64,000 bases of DNA from an uncultured Mucilaginibacter sp. (GCA_903891475.1 CAITEP010000011.1:53378-117377); one strand, 5' to 3'; shown: positions 25,698 through 35,428, counted from the stretch's first letter. Program-made: numbers and translations. The notes: generated by a model from the letters alone, not told the origin.

Positions 25698-26043
25698 TGG
25701 TTAGTAGTGAGTGGTGAATAGTGAGTTGTTAGTAGTTAGTAGTTAGTAGTCAGTAGTGAATAGTGAGTTGTAAGTAGTTAGTTGTCAGTGGTAAGTATTG
25801 GGTACATCCTATAAATTATGGAAAAATTAAGTTGAAAATCTCGATTCAAACATCAAAAAACGAGTAGTAATAACCAAATTTCTACCTAAAAAAAAATGTT
25901 GCTAATAACCACCGATAATCAATAATCGCAACTCCTCACTACCTATTCACTACTCCCAATTCACCGATTAAACCACCCACAAAACGCACAACTTTCAACC
26001 TCCAACCTTCAACTAAGAAAACCCACAACTTACAACGCACAAC
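25698..26043. repeat. Low-complexity GTTAGTAGTTAGTAGT repeats and pyrimidine-rich stretch
   Basis: From 25698 to 25800 the sequence repeats TAGTAGTTAGTAGT, GTGAATAGTGAGTTG and AGTGGT-like words. The rest to 26043 is CA-rich and non-coding. No hairpin with T-run is obvious. Confidence 0.7.
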
Positions 26044-27189
26044 CTACAACCCACCCAACGCTTGCTTCAAATCTTCCAACAAATCCTCTACATCTTCTAC
26101 GCCAACGCTGAGGCGGAGGAGGTTATCAACCACGCCAACCTTTTCGCGTTCGGCTTTGGGTATGGAACCGTGCGTCATGCTTACGGGGTGGTTTATCAAG
26201 GATTCCACCCCACCTAATGATTCGGCCAAAGTAAATACCTTAAAAGAGGAAGCGATGCGGAAAGTCTCCTGTAAATCAGCCCCTTTCAGGGTGAAGGAAA
26301 TCATGCCACCAAAATCGCGCATTTGTTTTTTGGCGATGGCATGGTTAGGATGATCCTCAAAGCCCGGCCAGTATATTTTATCAATTTTTGGATGTGTTTT
26401 TAGGTAATGGGCAATGACGCGACCGTTTTCGCAATGCGCCTTCATACGCAGGTGCAAGGTTTTTATGCCTCTCAGCACCAAAAAGCTATCCATCGGTCCG
26501 GGTGTTGCTCCTGTGGCGTTGTATATAAACCAAAGGCGTTTGTATAGCTCCTCGTTATTCATCAATAAGGCACCCATCACCACATCGCTATGGCCACCAA
26601 TGTACTTGGTTACCGAATGCATGGCAATATCGGCACCCAAGTCAAGCGGGTTTTGCAGGTATGGCGAGGCGAAGGTATTATCAACTGCCAGTAAAATATC
26701 ATGCTCCTTGCTTATTTTGGCAATGGCTTCAATATCAACAATTTGCATGGTTGGGTTGGTAGGGGTCTCTACCCAAATCAGTTTGGTATCTTCGTTGATG
26801 TGTTTGCGGATAATTTCCGGGTCGGATAAGTCAAGAAAATGGAAAATGATACCATAATTATTGTATATTTTGGTAAACATACGGTACGAGCCACCATAAA
26901 GGTCGTTGCCGGTAATTACCTCATCGCCGGGTAAAAGCAATTTCATCACCGCATCAGTAGCACCCATCCCGCTCGAAAAAGCAAGACCATACCGCGCGTT
27001 CTCCAAAGCTGCCAAACAATTTTCCAAAGCCTTACGGGTAGGGTTGGTACCCCTCGAATACTCATAACCTTGATTATCCCCAGGCGATTTTTGCCAATAG
27101 GTTGATGTTTGATAAATTGGGGTCATTACCGCCCCGGTTGATGGGTCGGGCTCCTGCCCTGCATGTATGGCTTTCGTAGCGAATTTCAT
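26044..27189 (-). CDS. metB: Cystathionine gamma-synthase/lyase (PLP, trans-sulfuration)
   Basis: A 381-aa PLP enzyme of the Cys/Met metabolism family. It joins an activated homoserine ester to cysteine, or performs the related lyase reaction. The PLP lysine is K195 in HSVTKYIGGHSD. YEYSRGTNPTR (43-53), SSGMGA and VDNTFASPY are family hallmarks. The closest subgroup by eye is cystathionine gamma-synthase, but synthase and lyase cannot be separated with certainty from sequence alone. It is single-copy on this strand. The SAM riboswitch 2.8 kb away does not lie upstream of it. Confidence 0.9.
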   Translation of the reverse strand: MKFATKAIHAGQEPDPSTGAVMTPIYQTSTYWQKSPGDNQGYEYSRGTNPTRKALENCLAALENARYGLAFSSGMGATDAVMKLLLPGDEVITGNDLYGGSYRMFTKIYNNYGIIFHFLDLSDPEIIRKHINEDTKLIWVETPTNPTMQIVDIEAIAKISKEHDILLAVDNTFASPYLQNPLDLGADIAMHSVTKYIGGHSDVVMGALLMNNEELYKRLWFIYNATGATPGPMDSFLVLRGIKTLHLRMKAHCENGRVIAHYLKTHPKIDKIYWPGFEDHPNHAIAKKQMRDFGGMISFTLKGADLQETFRIASSFKVFTLAESLGGVESLINHPVSMTHGSIPKAEREKVGVVDNLLRLSVGVEDVEDLLEDLKQALGGL

Positions 27190-27271
27190 GTTTTGGTTGA
27201 TTGAGTTTATTGGGTTGATTAAGTGAGTAGTTATCTTTTAGTTGATTAGGTGAGTGGTGTTTAATACTAGC

Positions 27272-27640
27272 CTAAACTTCTGTTTTTTTACTTTTTAAAT
27301 ATTGAATATATCCATTTAATAACTTTAAACATTGTTCGTATTCTGTTTGGAAGTTATTGTAAGTCTGTTGGTCAATTATTTTTTCGTCAAGTGCTATGAT
27401 GATATGGTCCATAGTTTCTGATAGCGAACCTCTGGCCATTATACAATATCTTATATTATCCTGATAATAATACCTACCATGCCCTTCCGCCAAATTGTTC
27501 CCTATGGAACGTGAGGAGCGGATAACTTGGTCGGCCAATCGGTATTTTTCTTCAGTTGGAAACCCCTTTACCATTTCGGAAACCCAAAGCCTTATTTTTC
27601 TAGCCTGTTTCCATGTCTCCAAATCAGTAAAGGAAGCCAT
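27272..27640 (-). CDS. Four-helix bundle protein (23S rRNA intervening-sequence protein family)
   Basis: A 122-aa all-helical protein with the family marks FTDLETWKQARKIR at the start, ADQVIRSSRSIGNNLAEGHGR in the middle and a C-terminal helix ending YLKSKK. First seen encoded within 23S rRNA intervening sequences, this S23 family is widespread as stand-alone genes in Bacteroidota. It forms pentamers; its role is unknown. It lies between metB and proS, which share its strand. Confidence 0.9.
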   Translation of the reverse strand: MASFTDLETWKQARKIRLWVSEMVKGFPTEEKYRLADQVIRSSRSIGNNLAEGHGRYYYQDNIRYCIMARGSLSETMDHIIIALDEKIIDQQTYNNFQTEYEQCLKLLNGYIQYLKSKKTEV

Positions 27641-27796
27641 ATGATGTTGAATTTAATTTATTAACGATATATAGATTCTAAAATTACCGAAGCGTCAATA
27701 ACAACAACCATTCACCCAACCCACTCAAAAAACCAATCAACCCAAAAGGCAAAAACAACCACTCACCAAATCAACTAAATAAACTCAATCAACTAA

Positions 27797-29269
27797 CTAG
27801 TACGCTCTCGCGAACAGTACTCTCTGGCTACTAGGTTTACCGGTTAAGATACACTTACCAGCCTCCTGCTTATTATTTAGTGGAATACACCTTATCGTCG
27901 CCTTTGTCTCGTCTTTAATTTGTTGTTCCGTTTCGGGTGTGCCGTCCCAATGGGCGGAGATAAAGCCCGGTTGCTCGTCGAGCATGCGTTTAAACTCCTC
28001 GTAGGTATCTACCTCGGTGGTGTTTGCTGTTTTAAAATTCAGGGCTTTTTGGTAGATGTTGTTCTGTATTTCTTCCAGCAGCAATTCAATACGCTCAGCC
28101 AAACCTTCCTGATTCACCGTTTCCTTGGTTTTGGTATCTCGTCGGGCCAATTCAACTGTGCCATTTTGCATATCACGACTGCCAATGGCTACCCTTAACG
28201 GCACGCCTTTTAGTTCGTACTCGGCAAACTTGGCACCGGGGCGATGCGTATCGCGCTTGTCAAACTTAACCGATATACCTTTGGCTTTTAGGGATTTAGT
28301 AAGTTCCTTTACAAATGCTGAAATATTTTCCAGTTCTTCGTCATGTTTGTAGATAGGCACTACTACCACCTGTATAGGAGCCAACTTTGGTGGCAAAACC
28401 AATCCGGCATCGTCGGAATGGGCCATAATCAAGGCACCAATCAGTCGGGTTGATACACCCCATGAGGTGGCCCATACATAGTCCTGCTTATTATCCTTCG
28501 TAGTAAACTTAACATCAAAAGCTTTCGCGAAATTCTGACCTAAAAAGTGGGAGGTGCCAGCTTGCAAGGCTTTACCATCCTGCATCAAAGCCTCAATGCA
28601 ATAGGTATCCAAAGCACCCGCGAAACGCTCGTTCGGGGTTTTTCTGCCACGTACCACAGGCAAGGCCAGCCAGTTTTCAACAAAATCGGCATATACGTTT
28701 AGCATTTGCTCGGTTTCGGCTATGGCTTCCTCGGCAGTGGCGTGGGCGGTATGCCCTTCCTGCCATAAAAATTCGGTGGTGCGCAAAAATAAACGGGTGC
28801 GCATTTCCCAGCGTACCACATTGGCCCATTGGTTTACCAAAATAGGTAAATCGCGGTACGATTGTATCCAGCCTTTATAAGTGTTCCATATAATGGTTTC
28901 GGAGGTTGGGCGTACAATCAGTTCTTCTTCCAATTTGGCATCCTCATCCACCACAATATTGCCATTGCCATCGTTTTTTAAACGGTAATGGGTAACCACC
29001 GCGCATTCTTTGGCAAAGCCATCCACGTGACTGGCCTCCTTAGAGAAGAATGATTTTGGTATAAACAACGGGAAATAAGCGTTGCTATGGCCTGTTTCTT
29101 TAAACATCACATCCAAAACAGACTGCATTTTTTCCCAAATGGAATAGCCGTAGGGCTTAATAATCATGCAACCCTTAACCGGCGAATATTCGGCCATATC
29201 GGCCTTGATTACCAAATCATTATACCATTGCGAATAATCTTCTTCTTTACTTACAACCCCTTTACTCAT
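27797..29269 (-). CDS. proS: Prolyl-tRNA synthetase (eukaryote/archaeon-like type)
   Basis: A 490-aa class II synthetase that charges tRNA-Pro. Motif 2 lies around [33 protein letters not shown] and motif 3 around [22 protein letters not shown]. An anticodon-binding domain starts near 300 and the type-3 C-terminal domain ends in VLFARAY. It lacks the editing insertion of the E. coli type, as is usual in Bacteroidota. Full length. Confidence 0.97.
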   Translation of the reverse strand: MSKGVVSKEEDYSQWYNDLVIKADMAEYSPVKGCMIIKPYGYSIWEKMQSVLDVMFKETGHSNAYFPLFIPKSFFSKEASHVDGFAKECAVVTHYRLKNDGNGNIVVDEDAKLEEELIVRPTSETIIWNTYKGWIQSYRDLPILVNQWANVVRWEMRTRLFLRTTEFLWQEGHTAHATAEEAIAETEQMLNVYADFVENWLALPVVRGRKTPNERFAGALDTYCIEALMQDGKALQAGTSHFLGQNFAKAFDVKFTTKDNKQDYVWATSWGVSTRLIGALIMAHSDDAGLVLPPKLAPIQVVVVPIYKHDEELENISAFVKELTKSLKAKGISVKFDKRDTHRPGAKFAEYELKGVPLRVAIGSRDMQNGTVELARRDTKTKETVNQEGLAERIELLLEEIQNNIYQKALNFKTANTTEVDTYEEFKRMLDEQPGFISAHWDGTPETEQQIKDETKATIRCIPLNNKQEAGKCILTGKPSSQRVLFARAY

Positions 29270-29596
29270 AAATATTTTATTGTAAAATATGCGTTCTATA
29301 TATAATTAAAGGTCAAATTTATAAAAATTAAGGGGTAACCTTCGTTTTAAGTTTACTATTTATATCAATTTAATTGTACTTGTTTTTATAGATGCTTTGT
29401 TTTGGCAATAGGTTTTAAATCAATTTAACTGCAACTTTTATAGCAAAATGTGTTATTGGGCGATAGCATTTTAAGGCTGTTGGTTTCTTTATTTTCAATA
29501 TGAGTTTATTACCTAACATGATTATTTCAAAAAATATTATCCGTTTTTAACCTCTAAATTTATATTCACGCTAAGCGATAAAATGAGTCGATAGCA
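29270..29596. other. AT-rich upstream region of proS, no gene seen
   Basis: Non-coding, AT-rich; presumably holds the proS promoter. No RNA gene or hairpin recognised before the ~200-bp repeat begins at 29597. Confidence 0.5.
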
Positions 29597-29805
29597 GAAA
29601 TCCCGTAGGGATTAAACCTTTGTAGAAATAGAGAAAGGTTTTTTTTGCGCGGCTTTGCCGTGCTACCCTTAAACATTTTTAAGGTTAATAGCCTTATAAA
29701 AACGTGCTAATCAAACAAAGCCTAAGGGTTAAGGGTAGACCGCCAAAGGCGGGCATTAAAACAATTTGCATATTTTATGCTACAAAGGTTATGACCCTAC
29801 AGGTC
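29597..29805 (+). repeat. Structured ~200-bp repeat, copy B
   Basis: Second copy of the repeat at 24122-24319. The same opening (AAATCCCGTAGGGATTAAAC, then CTTTGTAG), GCGCGGCTTTGCCGTGCTAC, GACCGCCAAAGGCGGGC and the closing CTACAAAGG..GACCCTACAGGTC are conserved. The loop sequences between them differ. Confidence 0.85.
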
Positions 29806-29976
29806 ATTTAGACGAAACAAGTTGGTTTGGCTAAATATGGTTTTTTTTAATGCTTAAATCGGGATAAAATTACTTGTTTTCTATTATAATAAAAATTTAT
29901 TACACTCATTACTAATAACTTATGAGTTTTTTTAAATTAAATATACTAAATCTATAGGAATTATATAATTAATAGC

Positions 29977-29984
29977 TATATTTG
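29977..29984 (+). promoter_or_regulatory. Probable -7 promoter element of the SAM riboswitch transcript
   Basis: TATATTTG is a full match to TAnnTTTG, 30 bp before the aptamer's first stem. It supports transcription of the riboswitch on the plus strand. Confidence 0.5.
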
Positions 29985-30013
29985 CATCAACACAACGTTC
30001 TTTATAAGCATTA

Positions 30014-30127
30014 CTTATCCAGAAAGACGGAGGGAAAAGGCCCTGTGAAGTCTTGGCAACCCATGCAGCAAGCAATTTATTGTTGCAGTAGGTGCTAAAT
30101 CCTTCTCCTGCAAGGGAGAAAGATAGG
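30014..30127 (+). ncRNA. SAM-I (S-box) riboswitch aptamer
   Basis: The sequence has all the S-box landmarks in order: the P1 5' strand CTTATC (30014-30019), CAGAAAGACGGAGGGA (kink-turn side), AGGCCCTGTGAAGTCTTGGCAACC, GGTGCTAAATCC, a P4 hairpin TTCTCC/GGGAGAA and the P1 3' strand GATAGG (30122-30127). SAM-I aptamers bind S-adenosylmethionine and normally switch off sulfur and methionine genes. Here no protein-coding gene follows on this strand; a tRNA-Cys-like sequence begins 51 bp later. Confidence 0.9.
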
Positions 30128-30136
30128 TTACCCCAT

Positions 30137-30177
30137 ACCCTCCGGTCATAGATAAGTGATTAAGTAGTTTTTTTTAA
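30137..30177 (+). promoter_or_regulatory. Riboswitch expression platform: segment complementary to aptamer 5' side, then T-run
   Basis: CCCTCCG (30138-30144) can pair with CGGAGGG of the aptamer and GATAAGT (30151-30157) with ACTTATC at its start, so folding of this segment would compete with the SAM-bound form. A run of eight to nine Ts follows at 30168-30175. It may be an unusual terminator or anti-P1 switch; the mechanism is inferred. Confidence 0.4.
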
Positions 30178-30178
30178 A

Positions 30179-30249
30179 AGTCGCGTGACCGAGAGGATAG
30201 GTGGGAGTCTGCAAAACCCCTTACGGCAGTTCGAATCTGCCCGCGACGT
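30179..30249 (+). tRNA. tRNA-Cys(GCA), divergent copy or pseudogene
   Basis: 71 nt that fold as a cloverleaf aligned with the canonical tRNA-Cys at 61031. The acceptor is AGTCGCG/CGCGACG, the D-stem ACC/GGT, the anticodon loop CTGCAAA with GCA, the variable loop TTAC, the T-arm GGCAG-TTCGAAT-CTGCC and the discriminator T. Two pairs fail: A1-G72 in the acceptor stem and one A-C in the anticodon stem (GGAGT/ACCCC). Loops and length are preserved. It could be a functional but unusual second tRNA-Cys or a decaying copy. It stands directly behind the SAM riboswitch. Confidence 0.6.
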
Positions 30250-30335
30250 CTATCATCTCGCAAATTTGATTGATCTCTATAGTAGAATGAAGGGCCCTAT
30301 TAATGGGGCCACTCATTTTTTATTTGGTTTCGATT

Positions 30336-31175
30336 TTAAATATAAGAAAGCCCCGAAAGTGCATCGTAATAATATAAAAACGGACTATCAGCATCCTCCG
30401 CCAGCTCACAAGCTACATTCATCGATATAAAATTGATCCCGCCAAAAATATTGGCTACGGCGGTATCGGCCGCGTCAACACCATTGGCTATTTTAACCAT
30501 GCCGTTTAAGGGGACGAGTCGGGTAGCGTCAAAAAGTACCCAATTATTACCAATATAAGCCTCAAAACAAGCATGAAAATCGGGCGGTTGCAGTTGCAGG
30601 GCATAGCCGGTAAAATAGCGCGCGGGTATGGTAAGCGCACGGCAAAGCGCGATGCCAAGGTGCGCGAAATCTCTACAAACCCCTGCTCTTTCGGTAATGG
30701 TATCTAAAGCGGTAGTTTGGGTATTGCTGGAGCCGCTGATGTACAGGATGTTGTTAAATATCCAATTACTAATGGCACAAACTTTTTCGAACGGATTTAT
30801 ATATGCCCCAAACAGGTTTGCCGCAAAGCGGAACAGCTTATCCGACTGGCAATACCTGCTCGGGTACAGATAAGGCAACACATCGGGAGGTAAATTAATG
30901 ATGGCAGTTTCCGCTATGTTTTGGTAATCATTAAATTGGTAATGGTTTTCAACCGAGGCCTGATAACCTACCTTTACCTGGTTACCTTCCAAAAGCTCGA
31001 ACCTTGTTAATTGGTTATTTTGTACCGTCAAACTTTCCAAATGTATAAATGGCTCGGTTTGAAAGTTTTCGGTAATGATATGTTGTTGGGTATTTTTTGA
31101 TGGATGGATATTGAGAATAATGGTACCTGCCGTAAACGCGTAATATTCAATTTCGACAGTAATGTTCAATTTCAT
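30336..31175 (-). CDS. Transglutaminase-like cysteine protease family protein
   Basis: A 279-aa protein with an N-terminal beta domain and a transglutaminase-like core. Catalytic Cys167 is in AGVCRDFAHL, His201 in DFHACFEAY and Asp216 in VLFDATRL. Bacterial members act as peptidases or amidases rather than cross-linking enzymes. No signal peptide, so cytoplasmic. It is convergent with the SAM riboswitch/tRNA-Cys-like unit. Confidence 0.9.
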   Translation of the reverse strand: MKLNITVEIEYYAFTAGTIILNIHPSKNTQQHIITENFQTEPFIHLESLTVQNNQLTRFELLEGNQVKVGYQASVENHYQFNDYQNIAETAIINLPPDVLPYLYPSRYCQSDKLFRFAANLFGAYINPFEKVCAISNWIFNNILYISGSSNTQTTALDTITERAGVCRDFAHLGIALCRALTIPARYFTGYALQLQPPDFHACFEAYIGNNWVLFDATRLVPLNGMVKIANGVDAADTAVANIFGGINFISMNVACELAEDADSPFLYYYDALSGLSYI

Positions 31176-31277
31176 TTTTTATGGTCGAATAGCTAAATTT
31201 TTACCTTATTGAATTACGCCAATATAACCAATTAAATGCAAAATTGTGTTGTTGTGCCATAATAAAATTCAAATTAA

Positions 31278-32027
31278 TTACCCACTTAAACTATTCACCA
31301 GCATGCCCACCATCTCTTTGATATAAAAGTTCCATTTCGCCAATACATCCGCGTCAGGGATGAAAGCACCCAATGAAAATTCCGGTTTAAATGAAAAATA
31401 ATTGCATGGGTATGGAGCTACCTCAACCCCAGCTTTTTTAAAAATCCCTAATGCCCTGCGCATATGGAAGGCGGAGGTTACTAATATGTATGGCGGTTTC
31501 AACCCCATTTTTTGTAGGAGTACTTTTGAATACTTGGCATTTTCAATCGTATTCCTGCTTCGGTTTTCTACAATAATGCTGCTATCGGGTATATTAAAAA
31601 GTTTTAATTGTTGTTTTGCCCAGTCGCCCTCATAAAAATGATCAGGCTTTAAAGAGGCATTCCCCCCCGATATCAGAATATGCTTTGCCTTGCCTGTTTC
31701 CAATAATTGCAGTCCTTCAATAAACCGATCGGCCGAGCCATTAAAAAAGCCTTTGCCATTGGGGCCTTCTCCGGCAAAACCGCCTAAAACCAATACACAG
31801 CTATAGGTTTTTGTTTTATCCAGTTCAACCGGCTTGGCATCCCACAGGTAAACAAAATAACCATATAAGTAAGGATTGGTAAAAATGATTAATAAAGTAA
31901 AAGAGGCTATCAATAATTTTTTCTTCCGCTTTTCTTTTTTGCTAATCAATGCCCATACAAACAAGGCAATTATCCAAGTCAAGGGCAAAATGAAAATTAA
32001 GAGCAGTTTTGATAATATAAAAAACAT
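31278..32027 (-). CDS. YdcF/SanA family membrane protein (DUF218)
   Basis: Starting at ATG 32027 (a TTG at 32036 would add three residues), about 249 aa. Two N-terminal transmembrane helices are followed by a DUF218 domain: CVLVLGGFAG, a SADRFIEGLQLLETGKAKHILISGGNA stretch and ENRSRNTIENAKYSK and VTSAFHMRRAL. These proteins are linked to cell-envelope integrity (SanA, ElyC), but no reaction is established for this one. Confidence 0.85.
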   Translation of the reverse strand: MFFILSKLLLIFILPLTWIIALFVWALISKKEKRKKKLLIASFTLLIIFTNPYLYGYFVYLWDAKPVELDKTKTYSCVLVLGGFAGEGPNGKGFFNGSADRFIEGLQLLETGKAKHILISGGNASLKPDHFYEGDWAKQQLKLFNIPDSSIIVENRSRNTIENAKYSKVLLQKMGLKPPYILVTSAFHMRRALGIFKKAGVEVAPYPCNYFSFKPEFSLGAFIPDADVLAKWNFYIKEMVGMLVNSLSG

Positions 32028-32163
32028 TCCAGACAATTATGCCATAAAGGTACTTTTTAGGTAGCAAGTTTTGATTAGGTTTTATTTTTTATGACGATAT
32101 GAAATAATGGCCTCTTTTATTTTATACCAAATTTTCCTTATCATTACTTTCAAATTTTATTAA

Positions 32164-33369
32164 ATGAAATTAGCCTGGTTCTGTCGCTCAAATAAAAAAA
32201 TACTTTTATCCATCAGCTTGGTTTTTATACTAAAAATGGTGAATGCCCAATCGGCCATGGAAATTCACCAAAAAGCTATTTTGGTCGACACCCATAATGA
32301 CGTACTCTCCAATGTGGTAATAACTGGAACCGATGTTGGTAAACGCCAGTCGACCGGTAACTTCGATTTGGAACGTGCCAAAGAAGGCGGTTTGGATGCG
32401 CAGGTTTTTTCTATTTGGTGTGGTGAAGATTATGGTAACGGCCGGGCCTTCAAGTTTGCTAATCGCGAAATTGATTCTCTTTATGCTTTGATAGCCCGTT
32501 ATCCTAATAAAATTACCTTGGTACGCAATGCAGCCGAATTGGAGAAGGCGGTAAAACAGAAAAAATTGGCCGCCATGATAGGAGTAGAGGGTGGCCACAT
32601 GATTGAAGATCGGTTGGATTATATTGATAGCTTGGCTAAACGCGGCATGGCTTACCTTACCCTAACCTGGAATAACAGCACCAGTTGGGCTTCCTCCGCA
32701 AGAGACGAAACGCATAGACGGAGTTCATTAAAAAATATTGGTTTAACTGATTTTGGCCGACAAGTTGTGCACCATTTGAATGATTTAGGGGTGATGATTG
32801 ACCTTTCGCACCCGGGCGTACAAACATTTTATGATGTTTTGGCTATCACCAATAAACCTGTCATCGCTTCGCATAGTTGCTCCTACACGCTAAACCCTGC
32901 ACCACGCAATTTAAACGACGAGCAACTAAAAGCCCTTGGTAAAAATGGAGGGGTGGTTTTTGTTAATTTTTATAGTGGCTTTGTTGATAGTAGCTATAAT
33001 AAAAAAGTAGCCGTTTTTTTGCATCAACACAAGGCTGAGCTCGATTCATTAACCAAAGTTTACCATGATGGCGATTTAGCCAATATCAGACTTAATGCGA
33101 TATATAAAGAAGAAACAGATAAAATCCGCCCACCTTTAAGTATGTTGATTCACGAAATTGATTACATCGCTAAGCTTATTGGGGTCGACCATGTTGGTAT
33201 TGGCTCCGATTTTGATGGGGCGGAATCGTTTCCTTTCGGTATGAATGATGTAACCGATTACCCCAAAATTACCGCTGAATTGCTAAAAATTGGCTATACC
33301 GAAAAGGATATTGATAAAATATTGGGAGGCAATTTTATAAGGGTTTATAGGGCTAACACTGGTAAATAG
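32164..33369 (+). CDS. Membrane dipeptidase, peptidase family M19
   Basis: A 401-aa secreted metallopeptidase with a signal peptide ending near residue 28 (VNAQ). The metal-binding residues include H-N-D in LVDTHNDVL (near 43-45), the Glu in GVEGGHM, the histidines in IDLSHPG and SHSCSYT, and a GSDFDG near the end. M19 enzymes cleave dipeptides, often with D-residues, in the periplasm. Downstream of it lies about 310 bp before trxB with no gene seen. Confidence 0.93.
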   Translation: MKLAWFCRSNKKILLSISLVFILKMVNAQSAMEIHQKAILVDTHNDVLSNVVITGTDVGKRQSTGNFDLERAKEGGLDAQVFSIWCGEDYGNGRAFKFANREIDSLYALIARYPNKITLVRNAAELEKAVKQKKLAAMIGVEGGHMIEDRLDYIDSLAKRGMAYLTLTWNNSTSWASSARDETHRRSSLKNIGLTDFGRQVVHHLNDLGVMIDLSHPGVQTFYDVLAITNKPVIASHSCSYTLNPAPRNLNDEQLKALGKNGGVVFVNFYSGFVDSSYNKKVAVFLHQHKAELDSLTKVYHDGDLANIRLNAIYKEETDKIRPPLSMLIHEIDYIAKLIGVDHVGIGSDFDGAESFPFGMNDVTDYPKITAELLKIGYTEKDIDKILGGNFIRVYRANTGK

Positions 33370-33681
33370 GTTATAATTTGCTTAAATGATTTAGCAAAAC
33401 TTGAGTTAGCGGTAATTTACACGAGGGTAAATCGATTTTTTTTAGACTTGAATAAAAGGCTTCTATTTAATTGATTTTTTAAAGTCTATATTGTTATTAA
33501 GCACGATGGGTTAAAGTTCATTAGGCGAGTATTTAAACAGTATTTAAACGGTTTTAAAATTGAGGATGCCATATCAATATCAAAAATGGGAAAATCTGTC
33601 ACCAAAATCTATAATATTACGCCTGAATACCCATCGTTGAAAAAATGCCCTCCTTTTTTATTATTTTCGCATATTATTTGA

Positions 33682-34644
33682 ATGGATATGACTACAGAAA
33701 CCGAACACGTTAAATGCCTGATTATTGGTTCAGGTCCTGCTGGTTACACAGCGGCTATATATGCTTCCCGTGCCGATTTAAAACCTGTTATGTACACTGG
33801 TATGTTGGCTGGCGGTCAGCTTACCCAAACTACCGAAGTGGAGAACTTTCCCGGCTACCCTAATGGCATTATGGGCCCGGAGATGATGGAAGATTTTCGT
33901 AAACAAGCCGAGCGTTTAGGTACTGATATCAGGTATGGTTATGTAAGTTCGGTCGATTTCTCTAGTCTGCCGCACAAAGTAGTTGTCGATGAAATAAAAA
34001 CCATCACTGCCGATACGGTAATCATCTCAACAGGTGCCTCCGCAAAATGGTTGGGTTTAGATTCCGAACAAAAATACAGTGGCTTTGGTGTTTCGGCTTG
34101 CGCTGTTTGCGATGGCTTCTTTTTCAGAGGTCAGGATGTAGCCATAGTAGGTGCCGGCGATACCGCTGCTGAAGAAGCAACCTATCTGGCTAAACTTTGC
34201 CGCAAAGTATATATGATTGTACGTCGCGATGAATTCAGGGCATCAAAAGCGATGGTGCACCGTGTACTGAATACTCCTAATATTGAAATATTATACAATA
34301 CCGAAACCAAGGAAATTTTAGGCGACGGACAAGTAGTAAATGCGGTAGCTGTTGTAAATAATGTTACCAATGAAGAAAGAAAACTTGATGTTACCGGCTT
34401 CTTTGTAGCCATTGGTCACCACCCCAATACCGAAATTTTTAAGGGCTGGGTACATATGGACGAAACAGGTTATATCAAAACCAATCCGGGTTCAACAACC
34501 ACCAATGTAGAGGGCGTGTTTTGCTGTGGCGACGCGCAGGATCATATTTACCGCCAGGCGGTTACCGCCGCGGGTTCAGGTTGTATGGCTGCCATTGATG
34601 CCGAAAGGTATTTAGCAGCTAAGGAACACATTGTTACCGCTTAA
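33682..34644 (+). CDS. trxB: Thioredoxin reductase
   Basis: A 320-aa FAD/NADPH enzyme that reduces thioredoxin. FAD binding is shown by GSGPAGYTAAIYASRA near the start, NADPH binding by VGAGDTAAEEATYL, the redox pair by CAVC (Cys140, Cys143) and the C-terminal FAD site by GVFCCGDAQD. Full length. ATG 33682 or 33688 both fit. A CCGTTTAAACGG palindrome follows the stop codon. Confidence 0.97.
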   Translation: MDMTTETEHVKCLIIGSGPAGYTAAIYASRADLKPVMYTGMLAGGQLTQTTEVENFPGYPNGIMGPEMMEDFRKQAERLGTDIRYGYVSSVDFSSLPHKVVVDEIKTITADTVIISTGASAKWLGLDSEQKYSGFGVSACAVCDGFFFRGQDVAIVGAGDTAAEEATYLAKLCRKVYMIVRRDEFRASKAMVHRVLNTPNIEILYNTETKEILGDGQVVNAVAVVNNVTNEERKLDVTGFFVAIGHHPNTEIFKGWVHMDETGYIKTNPGSTTTNVEGVFCCGDAQDHIYRQAVTAAGSGCMAAIDAERYLAAKEHIVTA

Positions 34645-34673
34645 TTACCGTTTAAACGGCGTTTAAACAGAAA

Positions 34674-35357
34674 TTAATCAATACTTATTTGCCAATTGAT
34701 GGGTTCTTTTCCTTGTTTCAACAGCAATTCATTTGTTTTTGAAAATGGTTTAGACCCAAAAAAACCATTATAAGCCGAGAAAGGAGAAGGGTGCGGCGAT
34801 TTGATGATAAAATGCTTTTTTTCATCAATCAACACGCTTTTGGCTTGCGCGAAATTACCCCATAAGATGAAAACAATGCCTTGGCTTTTGTTTGATATGG
34901 TTTTTATCACCTCATCAGTAAATGTTTCCCATCCTCTTTTTTGGTGCGAACCTGGCATGCTTGCCTGTACCGTAAGTGTGGCATTCAACAGTAAAACACC
35001 TTGCTCTGCCCATTCACTTAGGTTGCCATGATTGGGTGTCATAAATTCAGGAATATCGGTAGTCAATTCCTTATAAATATTTTTGAGCGATGGAGGTATG
35101 GCTATTCCTTTTTGAACAGAAAATGATAGTCCGTGCGCCTGATGAGCGCCATGATAAGGATCCTGCCCCAATATCACCACCTTTAAATGATGGAAAGGCG
35201 TTTTGGCGAAGGCATTGAAAATATCCGCGTTATTAGGGTATATAAAATGTCCTGCAGCTTTCTCGGTTTTTAAAAATTCACGCAATTGAACCATGTAAGG
35301 CTTTTCAAACTCATCTTTTAAAAGTTCGAGCCAGGAGGCTTCTAAAAGTACTGCCAT
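34674..35357 (-). CDS. ung: Uracil-DNA glycosylase
   Basis: A 227-aa family-1 UDG that removes uracil from DNA. The catalytic base Asp66 is in GQDPYHG and His189 in SPHPSPFSAY; the VLLLNATLTV strand and the GWETFTDEV helix are typical. Full length, convergent with trxB. Confidence 0.97.
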   Translation of the reverse strand: MAVLLEASWLELLKDEFEKPYMVQLREFLKTEKAAGHFIYPNNADIFNAFAKTPFHHLKVVILGQDPYHGAHQAHGLSFSVQKGIAIPPSLKNIYKELTTDIPEFMTPNHGNLSEWAEQGVLLLNATLTVQASMPGSHQKRGWETFTDEVIKTISNKSQGIVFILWGNFAQAKSVLIDEKKHFIIKSPHPSPFSAYNGFFGSKPFSKTNELLLKQGKEPINWQISID

Positions 35358-35428
35358 ATTTATTTACAAAGTTGTTGATTTAGCGTACAAATAAACGGAT
35401 ATTTGCGCTTGATTTTATTATAATACAA

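Noticed and set aside
26044..27189. Cystathionine gamma-synthase as the target of the SAM riboswitch
   Set aside because: It is on the other strand and 2.8 kb away with proS between; it cannot be in the same transcript.
30185..30430. 81-aa frame downstream of the SAM riboswitch as its regulated gene
   Set aside because: It covers the tRNA-Cys-like sequence and runs antisense into the transglutaminase gene; no protein-like features.
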